The notes under the pieces are model-generated. The model worked only from the letters and a program-made list of their open reading frames with translations. It had not been told where the DNA came from and made no database searches. This document shows, piece after piece, positions 18,757 to 27,690 of a stretch of DNA of 64,000 bases. Position 1 is the stretch's first letter. Each line of letters opens with the position of its first letter. The stretch is from an uncultured Gemmatimonadales bacterium (GTDB lineage: Bacteria; Gemmatimonadota; Gemmatimonadetes; Longimicrobiales; Gaopeijiaceae). The translations under genes were made by a program, and so were the position numbers. The stretch covers positions 1-64,000 of the forward strand of contig CALFPJ010000022.1 in assembly GCA_937919655.1 (NCBI GenBank), given 5' to 3'.

Positions 18757-20526
18757 TCAGAAGAGATAGAAGACTAAATAGGCTGCCAATAGAACGGCAA
18801 CCCATAGTACCATGCTACCTGTCGGCCACGACCGCGCGAGCGGACCCATACTCCCATGCCAACGATTCGCACCCTTCAACGCCGTGCCAACGACCTCCAT
18901 GACAGAGGAACGCACGTAGGCATCGATTCGTGCCACCGCCCCTCCCACCGAGCGCACGATCCACGGACCGAGCTTCCGATAAAGCACCTCGGCGTCGACA
19001 TGCACGGCCCGCTTCTCGTCGGGATAGATCCCCGACTTCATAAGGGTGACGAAGCCGATCGCCCCAAAACACAAGAGCTGCAGTTGGACCAAAACGTGTG
19101 TCGTGTCATAGGGATGGTAGTCCATCTCCATGGGCAGCAGCGTGTAGAAAGCCATCGGGAACACGCCGATCAGCACGCACAGTACCGCCCCGATCGACAT
19201 GGCGATGAGCATGTTCTTGGGCGGCTCCTTGGCACGGATACCCGAGTCGTGCGCGAAGAACGCGAAGAACGGAATCTTGATGCCTGCATGCTCCAGAACA
19301 CCCGCCGAGGCGAACAACATGAAGAGCCACACGATGTAGTGATGCTCTTCGATGGCCGCCACCATGATCATCGACTTCGTGACGAAGGCGCTGAACATGG
19401 GGAACGCCGAAATGGCGCTCGCGCCGAAGATGCACAACGTCGCGGTCAGCGGCATCGTCTTGTACAGGCCACCCAGGTCGGTGCCCTTCGTGCGGCCCGT
19501 CATGGTCATGACCGCACCCATCGACATAAAGAGTAGGCCCTTAAAGATGACGTCGGCGAAGGCGTGGGCCACCGCTCCGTTAACCGCGAGCCCCGTGCCG
19601 ATGCCAATGCCCGCGATCATGAAGCCAATCTGGTTGATCATCGAGTACCCAAGCACCCGGCGCAGATCGTTCTCGAGGACCGCGTAGAAGATCGGGAAGA
19701 ACGTCATGATCGTGCCGATGTAGATGAGCACATCGGCCCCGGCAAACCCGCGTGCAATCGCGTATACAGCGACTTTGGTCGTGAACGCGCTCAGAAACAC
19801 CGTCCCGGTAGGCGTGCTTTCCGGGTACGCGTCTGTGATCCAGTTGTGTGCGAGCGGGAAACCAGCCTTGATGCCGAAGGCGATCAGCAAGATCCAAGCA
19901 CCGGGCCCAGCCGTGCTCAGGTCAATATGCTCGAAGGCCACTGATCCAGAGCTGTGGGCGAGCATCAGCGCACCGGACAGCAGCAGAACGCCTGAGACGA
20001 CGTGGATGATGAGGTAGCGGAAACCCGTCGCGTACGACCGCTCCGAGTCCCGGGCCCAGATCAGAAACGCCGACGTGACCGCGAGCAGCTCCCAGAACAC
20101 GAACAAAGTGATGAGGTCGCCCGCAAAGACCGCACCGAGGGCGCTTCCCGCGTACAGCATCGCCGAGACATGCTGTAGGCCGGCAGTCTTGTCGCCCGTG
20201 ATGTCTTCTTCGCCGACATCTGAGGCCACAGAACCAACCGGAGTCCCGTCGCCGAGGTGCAGCGCGTACACAAAGCCCAAAAATGCGGCGATGTGAAAGA
20301 GGTATCCGAAGAGTAGGCTCAGTTTATCCGCGCGATACGGCGTCAGCGTATAACCAAGCAGTTCGATCTGCAGGTGTACGCCGGGCTCGACTCCGAACCA
20401 GAGGTTGAGTCCACCGATGAGCGGGATCGCCAAGACGAGGACCTTACGGACGGGCCCCTTGGTAAAGGCGACCGCAATCGCGCCTAGGAAGAACAGCGCG
20501 AACGGGGGGATGCTACTCAGCATCAC
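18757..20526 (-). CDS. Mrp-type antiporter subunit, third NuoL/M/N-like proton-conducting subunit
   Basis: This 589-residue polytopic membrane protein has the proton-translocation residues of the family: the TM5 Glu in FVFWELLAVTSAFL and the TM7 Lys in FGIKAGFPLAHNWITDAYPE, plus a conserved Lys in FTTKVAVYAIARGF. It is longer than the other two antiporter-like subunits in the operon and may fill the place of the missing MrpA N-terminal part. It overlaps the preceding small membrane gene by 14 bases and is the last gene of the operon. It is expected to exchange Na+ or another monovalent cation for H+. Confidence 0.85.
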   Translation of the reverse strand: MMLSSIPPFALFFLGAIAVAFTKGPVRKVLVLAIPLIGGLNLWFGVEPGVHLQIELLGYTLTPYRADKLSLLFGYLFHIAAFLGFVYALHLGDGTPVGSVASDVGEEDITGDKTAGLQHVSAMLYAGSALGAVFAGDLITLFVFWELLAVTSAFLIWARDSERSYATGFRYLIIHVVSGVLLLSGALMLAHSSGSVAFEHIDLSTAGPGAWILLIAFGIKAGFPLAHNWITDAYPESTPTGTVFLSAFTTKVAVYAIARGFAGADVLIYIGTIMTFFPIFYAVLENDLRRVLGYSMINQIGFMIAGIGIGTGLAVNGAVAHAFADVIFKGLLFMSMGAVMTMTGRTKGTDLGGLYKTMPLTATLCIFGASAISAFPMFSAFVTKSMIMVAAIEEHHYIVWLFMLFASAGVLEHAGIKIPFFAFFAHDSGIRAKEPPKNMLIAMSIGAVLCVLIGVFPMAFYTLLPMEMDYHPYDTTHVLVQLQLLCFGAIGFVTLMKSGIYPDEKRAVHVDAEVLYRKLGPWIVRSVGGAVARIDAYVRSSVMEVVGTALKGANRWHGSMGPLARSWPTGSMVLWVAVLLAAYLVFYLF

Positions 20527-20806
20527 TGGCCTCCCCGTCGTAGTAGTTCTCTGGGCGCATCAGCAGCTTGCGCATGGGCTTGGCGAGCAGCACTAAGAAC
20601 CAGAACGAAATGAAGCCGTAGATGGCGTAGAAGCCCGGGACTCCCTCCCACGGATGCGGATGCTCCGTATGCCGCCCCAAAATGAACTCGGCCGCGAACA
20701 GCAGACCCGCGATCACATACAGAATCACGAAGAGGCGCTTCACGGCGGCTGGCTTATCCATCCACCCGATGGGCTCCTTGGGAGCCGCGTGCGGATCGTG
20801 GCTCAC
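20513..20806 (-). CDS. Small membrane protein of the Mrp-like operon
   Basis: The 97-residue product has two hydrophobic helices (RLFVILYVIAGLLFAAEFIL and YAIYGFISFWFLVLLAKPM) flanked by charged ends that contain His-rich stretches such as GRHTEHPHPWEG. It has no assigned function. Its start and stop overlap the two flanking antiporter subunit genes, which argues for a structural or assembly part in the same complex. Similar two-helix proteins are seen beside Mrp-like operons of other bacteria. Confidence 0.7.
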   Translation of the reverse strand: MSHDPHAAPKEPIGWMDKPAAVKRLFVILYVIAGLLFAAEFILGRHTEHPHPWEGVPGFYAIYGFISFWFLVLLAKPMRKLLMRPENYYDGEASDAE

Positions 20807-22278
20807 TGGGCGCCTCCCGGTATGACCATCGCCATGAGTTCAAAGACCAGGTCGGGATACAAGAAGAGCCCCAAGGTGGCCGTCGCGGTAACAACCATGG
20901 CGATCACCATCGGCATAGGTGCTTCGTGGATGCCCTCAGCATGGTGCGCATCTGCCGGCGGTTTGAAGAAGAACGCCTTTACCGGCACCTCAAGGAGGTA
21001 GTACAGACCGAGCAAAGAACTGACCATCAGCACGGCTAAAAGCCCGACTTGCCCCGCTTCGAGCGTGCCCATGCCCAGGAACCACTTACTCCAGCTGCCC
21101 CCCGCGGGCGGCAGCCCGATGATCGACAGCGCGCCGATGAAGAACGCGCCGAAAGTGATCGGCATCCTGCGCCCCAGACCGTGCATCTGGCTGATGTTCC
21201 TCTCATGCGCGGCGACCATGACGGCGCCGGCGGCGAAAAAGAGCGTGATCTTGCCGAAGGCGTGCATCGCGATGTGCATGCCGCCGCCAATGATGCCCCA
21301 CTCGTTCGCCAACATCGCGCCGAGCACGATGTAGGAGAGCTGACTGATGGTCGAGTAGGCGAGCCGCGCCTTGAGGTTGTCCTTGGTCATCGCGACCAGC
21401 GAGCCAAGAATGATCGTGGTCGCCGCCACCCAGGCGAGCCAAGGGGTCGCGGACAGGGTGGCGAGCAGGTCGATGCCGAACACATAGACGGCGACCTTCA
21501 GGACCGTGAACACGCCCGCCTTTACGACCGCGACGGCATGCAGGAGCGCGGAAACGGGCGTGGGTGCCACCATCGCCGCCGGAAGCCATCGGTGGAACGG
21601 CATGACCGCTGCCTTCCCAACGCCGAATACATAGAGCACCAGAATCGCGCTCAGCACGCCGGCCGAAGCAGTCCCTGCGAGAATGCCCCCGTCTGTGAAG
21701 TCCACGGTACCGGCCAGCACCCAAGTCCAGATGATGGCAAGAAGTTGGAAGCCAATGGACGTCGTCAACAAGATACCGAGGTAGATCCGGCCGGCCTTCT
21801 TCGCCTCTTCCGTTTGATGATGCGTGACCAGGGGGAACGTGCAGAGCGTCAGAACCTCGTAGAACGCGAAGAGCGTGAAGAGGTTGGCGCTAAACGCGAC
21901 CCCGAGCGCCCCTGCGATGGCCACTGCAAAAAAGAAGAAGAATCGCGTCTGATTCTCTTCGTGGTGGCCCCGCATGTATCCGATGGCGTACAAGGAGGTG
22001 ATCGGCCACAAGAAGGATGCAACCAACGCGAATACCATGCCGAGCGGCTCAACCTCGAACGCGAGCTGAACGCCCGGCAGAACTTCGAAGAGGTCGAGGC
22101 GCGGACGCAGCCCGCTGCGGACCAATGGCAGGAGCTGGTACACGTGCCAGAAGGTCGCCGCACCGGTGATGAGGGTCACCGCCTCGCGAACGTTGGGCTT
22201 CTTGTCCCAGAACAGGAGCGCGAAGGCACCTGCCACCGGCAAGAGCATAGCCGTCGCGATCAGCACGCCCGGCGTCAC
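20803..22278 (-). CDS. Mrp-type antiporter subunit D-like, second proton-conducting subunit
   Basis: Starting at a GTG that overlaps the previous stop (GTGA at 22275-22278), this is a 491-residue member of the NuoM/MrpD family. The TM5 Glu is in LFAFYEVLTLCTFPLV, and the TM7 Lys in FGVGKAAVMPFHRWLPAAM. Further conserved pieces are VAPTPVSALLHAVAVVKAG and STISQLSYIVLGAM. A longer upstream frame exists but would run into the neighbouring subunit gene. It is the second of three antiporter-like subunits in this operon. Confidence 0.88.
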   Translation of the reverse strand: MTPGVLIATAMLLPVAGAFALLFWDKKPNVREAVTLITGAATFWHVYQLLPLVRSGLRPRLDLFEVLPGVQLAFEVEPLGMVFALVASFLWPITSLYAIGYMRGHHEENQTRFFFFFAVAIAGALGVAFSANLFTLFAFYEVLTLCTFPLVTHHQTEEAKKAGRIYLGILLTTSIGFQLLAIIWTWVLAGTVDFTDGGILAGTASAGVLSAILVLYVFGVGKAAVMPFHRWLPAAMVAPTPVSALLHAVAVVKAGVFTVLKVAVYVFGIDLLATLSATPWLAWVAATTIILGSLVAMTKDNLKARLAYSTISQLSYIVLGAMLANEWGIIGGGMHIAMHAFGKITLFFAAGAVMVAAHERNISQMHGLGRRMPITFGAFFIGALSIIGLPPAGGSWSKWFLGMGTLEAGQVGLLAVLMVSSLLGLYYLLEVPVKAFFFKPPADAHHAEGIHEAPMPMVIAMVVTATATLGLFLYPDLVFELMAMVIPGGAQ

Positions 22279-23750
22279 GGTCCGACTCCGAGTAACACTT
22301 CCGCAGCCCTGGTCGCGATGTCCGCCGTCGTCGTCGCATCGATGCCGAAGTAGAAGCTCGCGATCACAAGCGCCCACGTCGGTATCAGAAGCCCAAGCGG
22401 CGCCTCGCGAATGTCGTCGTCAGGATCGGCCTCTTGGAAGTACGCGACTTCGACAACCTTCCAGACGTAGATCACCGCCAGCAGCGATCCAAACATGACG
22501 ACCGCAGCCACCGGCCACATGCCCCGCTCGAGCGCGGCTTGCACCAGATACCACTTACTCACGAAGCCCACGGTGAACGGCACGCCGATCAGGCTCAATC
22601 CCCCACCCACGAAGGCGGCCATGGTCCACGGCATCTTCTTACCAAGTCCCTTCATTCTCTCCAATCGCACCGAACCCACGCGGTACATGACGCAGCCCAT
22701 CGCCATGAAGAGCGCGCCCTTCATGAGCGCATGATTAAAGAGGTGCAGAATGCCCGCCGTAACCCCGAGCACTGAGGCGAAGCTGATCCCCAGCACCATG
22801 TAGCCGATCTGGGCCACACTGGAATACGCGAGTAGCCGCTTCACGTTGTCCTGATAGATGGCGACCAGCGACATGGTCACGATGGCCACGAGCGCCAACG
22901 GCATCAGCACTTTGTCTAACTGCATCTGCTCGAACGAAAACTCCGCACCGAACACGGTAAAGAAGAACCGAAGGAGCAGGTAGACGGCCACCTTGGTCGC
23001 AGTCGACGCGATGAATGCGGTCACCGCGGAGGGCGCATACGTGTAGGCGTTCGGGAGCCACAAGTGCAGTGGGAACAGGGCCAGCTTAAGCGTGATGCCG
23101 ACGGTCAGAAACGTGAACGCAACCGGGATCGTGCGGTTATCGGCCACCGCGGGAAGTCGCTCGGCCAGGTCAGCAATGTTGAGTGTGCCGGTCATCGAGT
23201 ACATCAGCCCGATGCCAATGACGATGAACGTCGCTCCGACGCTGCCCATGATCAGATACTGATACGCCGCCGTGAGGGCGCGACGGTCCTGACCCATGGC
23301 GATCAGCGCATAGGCCGACAACGACGACACTTCCAGGAACACGAAGATGTTGAAGACATCGCCCGTGACACTAATGCCCAAAAGTCCCGTGAAGCAGAGA
23401 ATGAACGCGGAGTAAAAGAGCGCCCCGCGATCCTCCGAAACCTCTGCCCGCACGCTGGTACGCGCGTAGATGATGGCGACGGCGCCAATCGTGGCTACGA
23501 TCATCGCGACGAAAGCGCTTACGAGGTCAATGCGGTACTCAATTCCATACGGCGCCGCCCATCCGCCGATCTCGTAACTGATCGTTCCCTCGGCGAGCAC
23601 TCGGCGCACAAGAGCAATGGACACTCCGAAAGCCCACCAACTCGCGGCGGCAGCCACAATCCAGGCGGCCTTCCAGTTGCCGACCAGCGCAGCCAGCGGC
23701 GCAAGCAGAAGTGGAACAACTACGATCAAAACCGGGAGGTGCTGGCTCAC
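22275..23750 (-). CDS. mrpD: Mrp-type Na+/H+ antiporter subunit D
   Basis: This 491-residue NuoN/MrpD-like subunit is placed directly after mrpC, as in classical Mrp operons. The TM5 Glu is in IFVFLEVSSLSAYALIAMG and the TM7 Lys in GITLKLALFPLHLWLPNAYT. SSVAQIGYMVLGISF and NHALMKGALFMAMG mark later helices. It overlaps mrpC by four bases. It is the most typical MrpD of the three antiporter-like proteins here, and the gene name is used on order and similarity. Confidence 0.9.
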   Translation of the reverse strand: MSQHLPVLIVVVPLLLAPLAALVGNWKAAWIVAAAASWWAFGVSIALVRRVLAEGTISYEIGGWAAPYGIEYRIDLVSAFVAMIVATIGAVAIIYARTSVRAEVSEDRGALFYSAFILCFTGLLGISVTGDVFNIFVFLEVSSLSAYALIAMGQDRRALTAAYQYLIMGSVGATFIVIGIGLMYSMTGTLNIADLAERLPAVADNRTIPVAFTFLTVGITLKLALFPLHLWLPNAYTYAPSAVTAFIASTATKVAVYLLLRFFFTVFGAEFSFEQMQLDKVLMPLALVAIVTMSLVAIYQDNVKRLLAYSSVAQIGYMVLGISFASVLGVTAGILHLFNHALMKGALFMAMGCVMYRVGSVRLERMKGLGKKMPWTMAAFVGGGLSLIGVPFTVGFVSKWYLVQAALERGMWPVAAVVMFGSLLAVIYVWKVVEVAYFQEADPDDDIREAPLGLLIPTWALVIASFYFGIDATTTADIATRAAEVLLGVGP

Positions 23751-24100
23751 AGGCTCTCGTCCCGGAGTTCGTCGTCTTCCACGGTGCCAAACGCCTCGTT
23801 GATCCGGACCACGAGGCTAAGGCCCAACGCCGTGGTCGCGACGCCGACCACGATCGCGGTGAGCATGAGCACGTGCGGAATCGGATTGGAGTAGACCACG
23901 TGCTCAGCGCCCTCGACCAAGATGGGCGCCGTGCCGCCTGCGACCTTCCCCATCGAGACGTATAGCATGATCACCGAGGTCTGGAAAATGTTTAGGCCGA
24001 TGAGCTTCTTCACCAGATTGCCGCGTGCGATGAGGGTGTAGAACCCTACCATCATCAGTAGGATCACCGCCCAGTAGTTAAACAGGCCAAGCGCGATCAT
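23747..24100 (-). CDS. mrpC: Mrp-type antiporter subunit C (NuoK-like)
   Basis: Three transmembrane helices in 117 residues, of the NuoK/MrpC type: LIARGNLVKKLIGLNIFQTSVIMLYV and then HVLMLTAIVVGVATTALGLSLVVRI. The conserved NP of MrpC proteins is present in YSNPIPHVL. Four-base overlaps with mrpB and mrpD show tight coupling. Confidence 0.92.
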   Translation of the reverse strand: MIALGLFNYWAVILLMMVGFYTLIARGNLVKKLIGLNIFQTSVIMLYVSMGKVAGGTAPILVEGAEHVVYSNPIPHVLMLTAIVVGVATTALGLSLVVRINEAFGTVEDDELRDESL

Positions 24101-24522
24101 GGATCGAGCCTCCTGCGCCCAGCGAAGGCGTAGAAAATCGCGACCATCACGCCGAACACCGTGACGAGTACTCCGAGCTCAACCGCTATGATGCCGTAGT
24201 GCTGACCATGTGACGGCTCGTGCGCGAGCACGTTATAGTCGAGGAAGACTCCACCCAGACCCATAGTCACAAAGCCCGTCCCCACGAAGATCATGACGCC
24301 CACGGCACCGCACGCGTACACGACTTTGGCAGGCATCACTCTCAGGGCGTTGCCGATCCCGAATACCAAGGCGTAAAGCACGTAGGCTGCGGCGAAGATC
24401 ACGCCAGCCTGAAATCCACCTCCGGGGCCGTAGTCCCCGTGAAACTGGACGTAGAGCGCGAACAGGAGGATGAAGGGGATCAGGATTTTGGTCCCGACCC
24501 GAAGGACTACGAGATCATCCAT
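24097..24522 (-). CDS. mrpB: Mrp-type antiporter subunit B
   Basis: From the ATG at 24522 the product is 141 residues with the MnhB signature DYGPGGGFQAGVIFAAAYVL and four helices. The chosen start lies 8 bases inside the upstream gene. A longer version with 31 extra residues would begin with a run of Arg, Thr and Ala that has no counterpart in the family, so it is rejected. Confidence 0.9.
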   Translation of the reverse strand: MDDLVVLRVGTKILIPFILLFALYVQFHGDYGPGGGFQAGVIFAAAYVLYALVFGIGNALRVMPAKVVYACGAVGVMIFVGTGFVTMGLGGVFLDYNVLAHEPSHGQHYGIIAVELGVLVTVFGVMVAIFYAFAGRRRLDP

Positions 24523-25225
24523 GCTTGCCCCCCTGCTCTCCGACGATGTCCTCGGAGCCAGGGCTCCCCGGGGTCGTCCCGCCTGAGCCGTCCCCGTCCG
24601 AGCCGTCCGCGTCAAGCGCGTGGGCTGCCTCGGCCCTCAACTCTTCGCGGGTCGTGCCGGGCCGAACCGTCCTCCACTCGCCCCCAAGAAGCACGCGTCG
24701 CGGCAGCGGCCCTCGCGCCAGAAGGAGGAGCACTCCGACCATCGCCGTGAAAACCACCGCGGTCTCACCCATCGTGTCGTAGCCTCGGTACGATGACAGA
24801 ACCGACGTCACCACGTTCGGAATCTCGATATCGTGCTCTGACTCTTCTAGATAATAGGGCGCAACATGCTGATGGATCGGGTTGTCGGCATGTCCGAACG
24901 GTGGCATCTGCGAGGTGCCGTAGACGAGAATCCCGCCCGTGACCAATACAACGAACAAAGGCACGATCGCAGGGCGGCGCGGCTTCTTCTCTTGGTGCCC
25001 CACGAGGGCTAGTGTCCCGAGCATCAGCACGGTCGAGATACCGGCTCCCACCGCAGCCTCAGTAAACGCAACATCGACGGCGTCCATGACTACGAACAGG
25101 GCCGCAGACAGAAGGCTGTAGATGCCCGCCATCATCACGGCGGCAAACAGGTTCCGCAGTCGAATGATCGTGACGCCGGTGATCGCCAGGAGAACCAGGA
25201 GCGCGACGTCGACGAATTCAATCAT
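24515..25225 (-). CDS. MrpA C-terminal part (MbhD/MbhE-like, DUF4040)
   Basis: This 236-residue membrane protein corresponds to the region that in large MrpA proteins follows the NuoL-like part. The N-terminal MbhD-like helices (IRLRNLFAAVMMAGIYSLLS, VDVAFTEAAVGAGISTVLML) are joined to an MbhE-like segment (YRGYDTMGETAVVFTAMVGV). No NuoL-like N-terminal part is fused. The arrangement is therefore the split form seen in Mbh-type hydrogenases and some Mrp operons, with the NuoL-like proteins encoded further on. The hydrophilic tail rich in Glu, Asp and Gly is probably cytoplasmic. Confidence 0.85.
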   Translation of the reverse strand: MIEFVDVALLVLLAITGVTIIRLRNLFAAVMMAGIYSLLSAALFVVMDAVDVAFTEAAVGAGISTVLMLGTLALVGHQEKKPRRPAIVPLFVVLVTGGILVYGTSQMPPFGHADNPIHQHVAPYYLEESEHDIEIPNVVTSVLSSYRGYDTMGETAVVFTAMVGVLLLLARGPLPRRVLLGGEWRTVRPGTTREELRAEAAHALDADGSDGDGSGGTTPGSPGSEDIVGEQGGKHG

Positions 25226-25572
25226 GCGTCGTCCTCGTGATCGTTCGTCCAGGGTTCAAGACCACTCACGATCGCAGCCCGTGCCAGCGCATGGGTGCTG
25301 ATGGGGCTGGTGAACATCAAGAATGCATAGACGAACACCAGGCGGATCAGCACAGACCAGTAAGACGTCTCGCCGTGCATGATGCCGACGACGGTCTGAA
25401 ACGACATGCCCAGAATCAAGAGGCCAGCGCCCATGGTGTCCGTCATGCCGGCCGCGTGTAGGCGCGTAAATACGTCCGGCAGGCGCAAGACACCGATCGT
25501 GCCCACCACCATAAAGAACAGGCCGCCCAGAATGGAGGCCCAGCTCGCGTAGTCGAGCACCGTTTCGATCAT
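25222..25572 (-). CDS. mrpG: Mrp-type antiporter subunit G
   Basis: The 116-residue MnhG protein carries GVLRLPDVFTRLHAAGMTDTMGAG, the family hallmark, and the later SPISTHALARAA. Three helices are predicted. It overlaps both neighbours by four bases. Confidence 0.92.
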   Translation of the reverse strand: MIETVLDYASWASILGGLFFMVVGTIGVLRLPDVFTRLHAAGMTDTMGAGLLILGMSFQTVVGIMHGETSYWSVLIRLVFVYAFLMFTSPISTHALARAAIVSGLEPWTNDHEDDA

Positions 25573-25853
25573 TCGGGTCCTCGCTCCACGCGCCGCGTCA
25601 GACCGAGGTCACCAAAGGCGAAGAACTTCAGGACTGCGATCGTGCCAATGAAGTTGATCAGCGCATAGACCAGGGCCAGATCAAGGAACTCAGGGCGATC
25701 CGTGAGGAAGCCGAGGACGGCGATCAGCAAGACTGTCTTGGTCCCGAAGATGTTCACCGCCATCACCCGATCGTAGACCGTAGGACCCAACAGGGCACGC
25801 ACGAGCACAATCGCCATACTCGCCAAAATTCCGATGGTCGCGGCGACGAACAT
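25569..25853 (-). CDS. mrpF: Mrp-type antiporter subunit F
   Basis: The 94-residue MnhF protein has three helices and the conserved run LGPTVYDRVMAVNIFGTKTV followed by FLDLALVYALINFIGTIAVL. The ATG at 25853 overlaps the final base of the mrpE stop region, so the operon start E-F-G is translationally coupled. Confidence 0.92.
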   Translation of the reverse strand: MFVAATIGILASMAIVLVRALLGPTVYDRVMAVNIFGTKTVLLIAVLGFLTDRPEFLDLALVYALINFIGTIAVLKFFAFGDLGLTRRVERGPE

Positions 25854-26326
25854 CAGCCCTCTGCCACCTGAGTGCAGCGAGCGTCCATCTCATCCTGCTC
25901 GTTTGAATCGAGGTCAGCCGCACTCAAAGCGTGGATCAGATATTCCTGACCCGAGACACCGATGGTGATGGTCCCCGGCGTCAACGTGATGGAGTTGGCG
26001 TAGACCACCCGACCCAGGTCCGTCTTCGGAGAACCGTGGAAGGTCACGAGGCGCGGACTGATGGGGAGCCTTGGATCAAGAATGACCTTTGCGACCGCAA
26101 TGTTGGCGACCACGATCTCCTTCATGATCCAAGGGATGTAGAGAAGAAGCCGAGTACTGATGTGAATCGGCACGCCCTCGTGATCAATGACGTCCATCCG
26201 CATCGACAGGAATACCACGAGCGCAGTAGACCCCACCCCGAACCCAATGAGCAGGGGCGTATAATGGCCTGATAAAAGCAGCCAAAAGGTCAACAGAATT
26301 GCACCTAGACCGACGGCTCGGAGCAA
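25853..26326 (-). CDS. mrpE: Mrp-type antiporter subunit E; first gene of the operon
   Basis: This 157-residue MnhE protein has two N-terminal helices and the conserved motifs YIPWIMKEIVVANIAVAKVI and ANSITLTPGTITI. It opens the ten-gene run mrpE-F-G-A(C-terminal)-B-C-D-D'-small-D'' read toward lower coordinates. Gene overlaps are almost all four bases, so one transcript is very likely. The complex is expected to export Na+ (or K+, Li+) in exchange for protons. The 71 bases separating it from the LptE-like gene upstream are the only place for an operon promoter, unless it is read through. Confidence 0.92.
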   Translation of the reverse strand: MLRAVGLGAILLTFWLLLSGHYTPLLIGFGVGSTALVVFLSMRMDVIDHEGVPIHISTRLLLYIPWIMKEIVVANIAVAKVILDPRLPISPRLVTFHGSPKTDLGRVVYANSITLTPGTITIGVSGQEYLIHALSAADLDSNEQDEMDARCTQVAEG

Positions 26327-26397
26327 CGTTATCCCTTCTCAGAGTTGGGATCGGGGCGGCCCATCACGAGCCTACCCGGCGGGAAGAACGGCGTAAC

Positions 26398-26922
26398 CTA
26401 CCAGTTCGACTGGGCGCCGTCCACAATCTTCTGAACGAGCAATTCTATCGCTTCCGCACGACCTACGTCTTCGGTCTCGGACGCCTCGAGGAACTCGCCC
26501 AGGGCGACCACGCTGCGCGACTCCCACAAGACCACATTTTCTACCAGATCGACAATCTCGACCGTTACTGTGATCGATACCTGCCTCTGGAGAACCTGAG
26601 CGGCCTGACCCTCCGCTGCCGCGCGGTAGTTGGGGGCGATCACGTCATACCGGGTGATGGTGCCACGGACGATCGCGTCGGCGACATCCTCCCCCGCCGT
26701 GCGAATACCCAGCGCCCGCGGGAGATTGCGAAGTAGCTCATCGTAGAGCTCGCCGGCGAGTTCGAAACGATTCGTGTCGTTCTCGAAGGGCTGCACAGCG
26801 ATCGTCTTGACGTGCTCCGGTGGAAAGGAGCCCGCCTTGAACGAATAGCTGCATCCGGACGTGGACACGACAAGTGCTATCGCGCCGCGATACATAGCTC
26901 GGGACATCACCCTGGAGGTCAT
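26398..26922 (-). CDS. LptE-like LPS-assembly lipoprotein
   Basis: The 174-residue lipoprotein (VVSTSGCSYSFK) has the LptE-family outline: FPPEHVKTIAVQPFENDTNR, ELYDELLRNLPRALGI, DAIVRGTITRYDV, and a C-terminal helix with VGRAEAIELLVQKIVDG. LptE plugs the LptD barrel in the outer membrane. Its ATG overlaps the stop of the preceding lipoprotein gene (ATGA). The assignment is by domain pattern, as LptE proteins diverge strongly. Confidence 0.75.
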   Translation of the reverse strand: MTSRVMSRAMYRGAIALVVSTSGCSYSFKAGSFPPEHVKTIAVQPFENDTNRFELAGELYDELLRNLPRALGIRTAGEDVADAIVRGTITRYDVIAPNYRAAAEGQAAQVLQRQVSITVTVEIVDLVENVVLWESRSVVALGEFLEASETEDVGRAEAIELLVQKIVDGAQSNW

Positions 26923-27644
26923 CGGCTCTCGGCGCCTTCGGGCCCGACGGGATCCCAAATGTCAGGGGGAAAAGACTCGACTTGTGTCAATTCACGTCTC
27001 GTGATCTTGAGTTCACGAAAGGCCGCCAAGTTTCGGTAGATGGCAGTCACCGGATATCTACTCCCCTCTTCGAGATCGACTTCGACGCGCTGAACGACGG
27101 ACCCTCGTTCGATCAGTTCAAGCGTCTTGAGCACCCCATCCTTGAGCCCGTAGTGGAGTTCCGTCCCATCACCATACCTGTAGCGGAGCCGAAGGGCCTC
27201 CCCCACCAGTCGATCCCCGCCAATCAGCTCCGTGCCAAATTCCGGCCGAAACACGCCGAGTGTACCCCACATGAGGTCCGGAGGGGGCAAGATGTCGCGT
27301 GGGGCACCGGGTGGCATGCGGAGCTCCCCGTTTACCAAGGCGGCCCGCACCACCGCTGTGCCGCTGTTCAAGAAGAGGTCGAGACGCGCCTTGTACGGAG
27401 GCTCAATGCGCGCCACTCCGCGCCCTTTGACCCGTACACCTTGTTCGTTCAACTCCCAATCGAAGAGAATCCTGATCGGGTACTCAAGGCTCGTGTGGTC
27501 CTCCAGCGCGAGCGCGGTCTGCTCAGCGTCCACGGCTGGGGCGATGACGACCACACGGCGCTGCGAACAGGCGCCGACAACAAGCGCCAAAAAGAGCCCC
27601 AAGAGGGCTCGATGGAGAGAGTTAGCTGTCATCGGGTTGGTCAT
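26919..27644 (-). CDS. Lipoprotein with LolA/LolB-like or DUF4292-like fold
   Basis: This 241-residue lipoprotein (lipobox LALVVGACSQ) begins its mature part with a strand-rich segment YPIRILFDWELNEQGVRVKG and continues GVARIEPPYKARLDLFLNSG. The pattern of alternating strands resembles proteins of the LolA/LolB half-barrel class that bind acyl chains. The overlap with the LptE-like gene suggests a shared role in outer-membrane lipid or LPS assembly. No specific name can be given. Confidence 0.6.
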   Translation of the reverse strand: MTNPMTANSLHRALLGLFLALVVGACSQRRVVVIAPAVDAEQTALALEDHTSLEYPIRILFDWELNEQGVRVKGRGVARIEPPYKARLDLFLNSGTAVVRAALVNGELRMPPGAPRDILPPPDLMWGTLGVFRPEFGTELIGGDRLVGEALRLRYRYGDGTELHYGLKDGVLKTLELIERGSVVQRVEVDLEEGSRYPVTAIYRNLAAFRELKITRRELTQVESFPPDIWDPVGPEGAESR

Positions 27645-27690
27645 GAGCCAAAGCTAGTCGGGGGATTCTAGCCCTCCTACCCCTTCCAGG

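Noticed and set aside
21049-22353. 434-codon open frame on the plus strand across the antiporter genes
   Set aside because: It is antisense to two membrane subunit genes with clear motifs. Its codon pattern is rich in Arg, His and Asp, as is usual for a GC-rich shadow frame.
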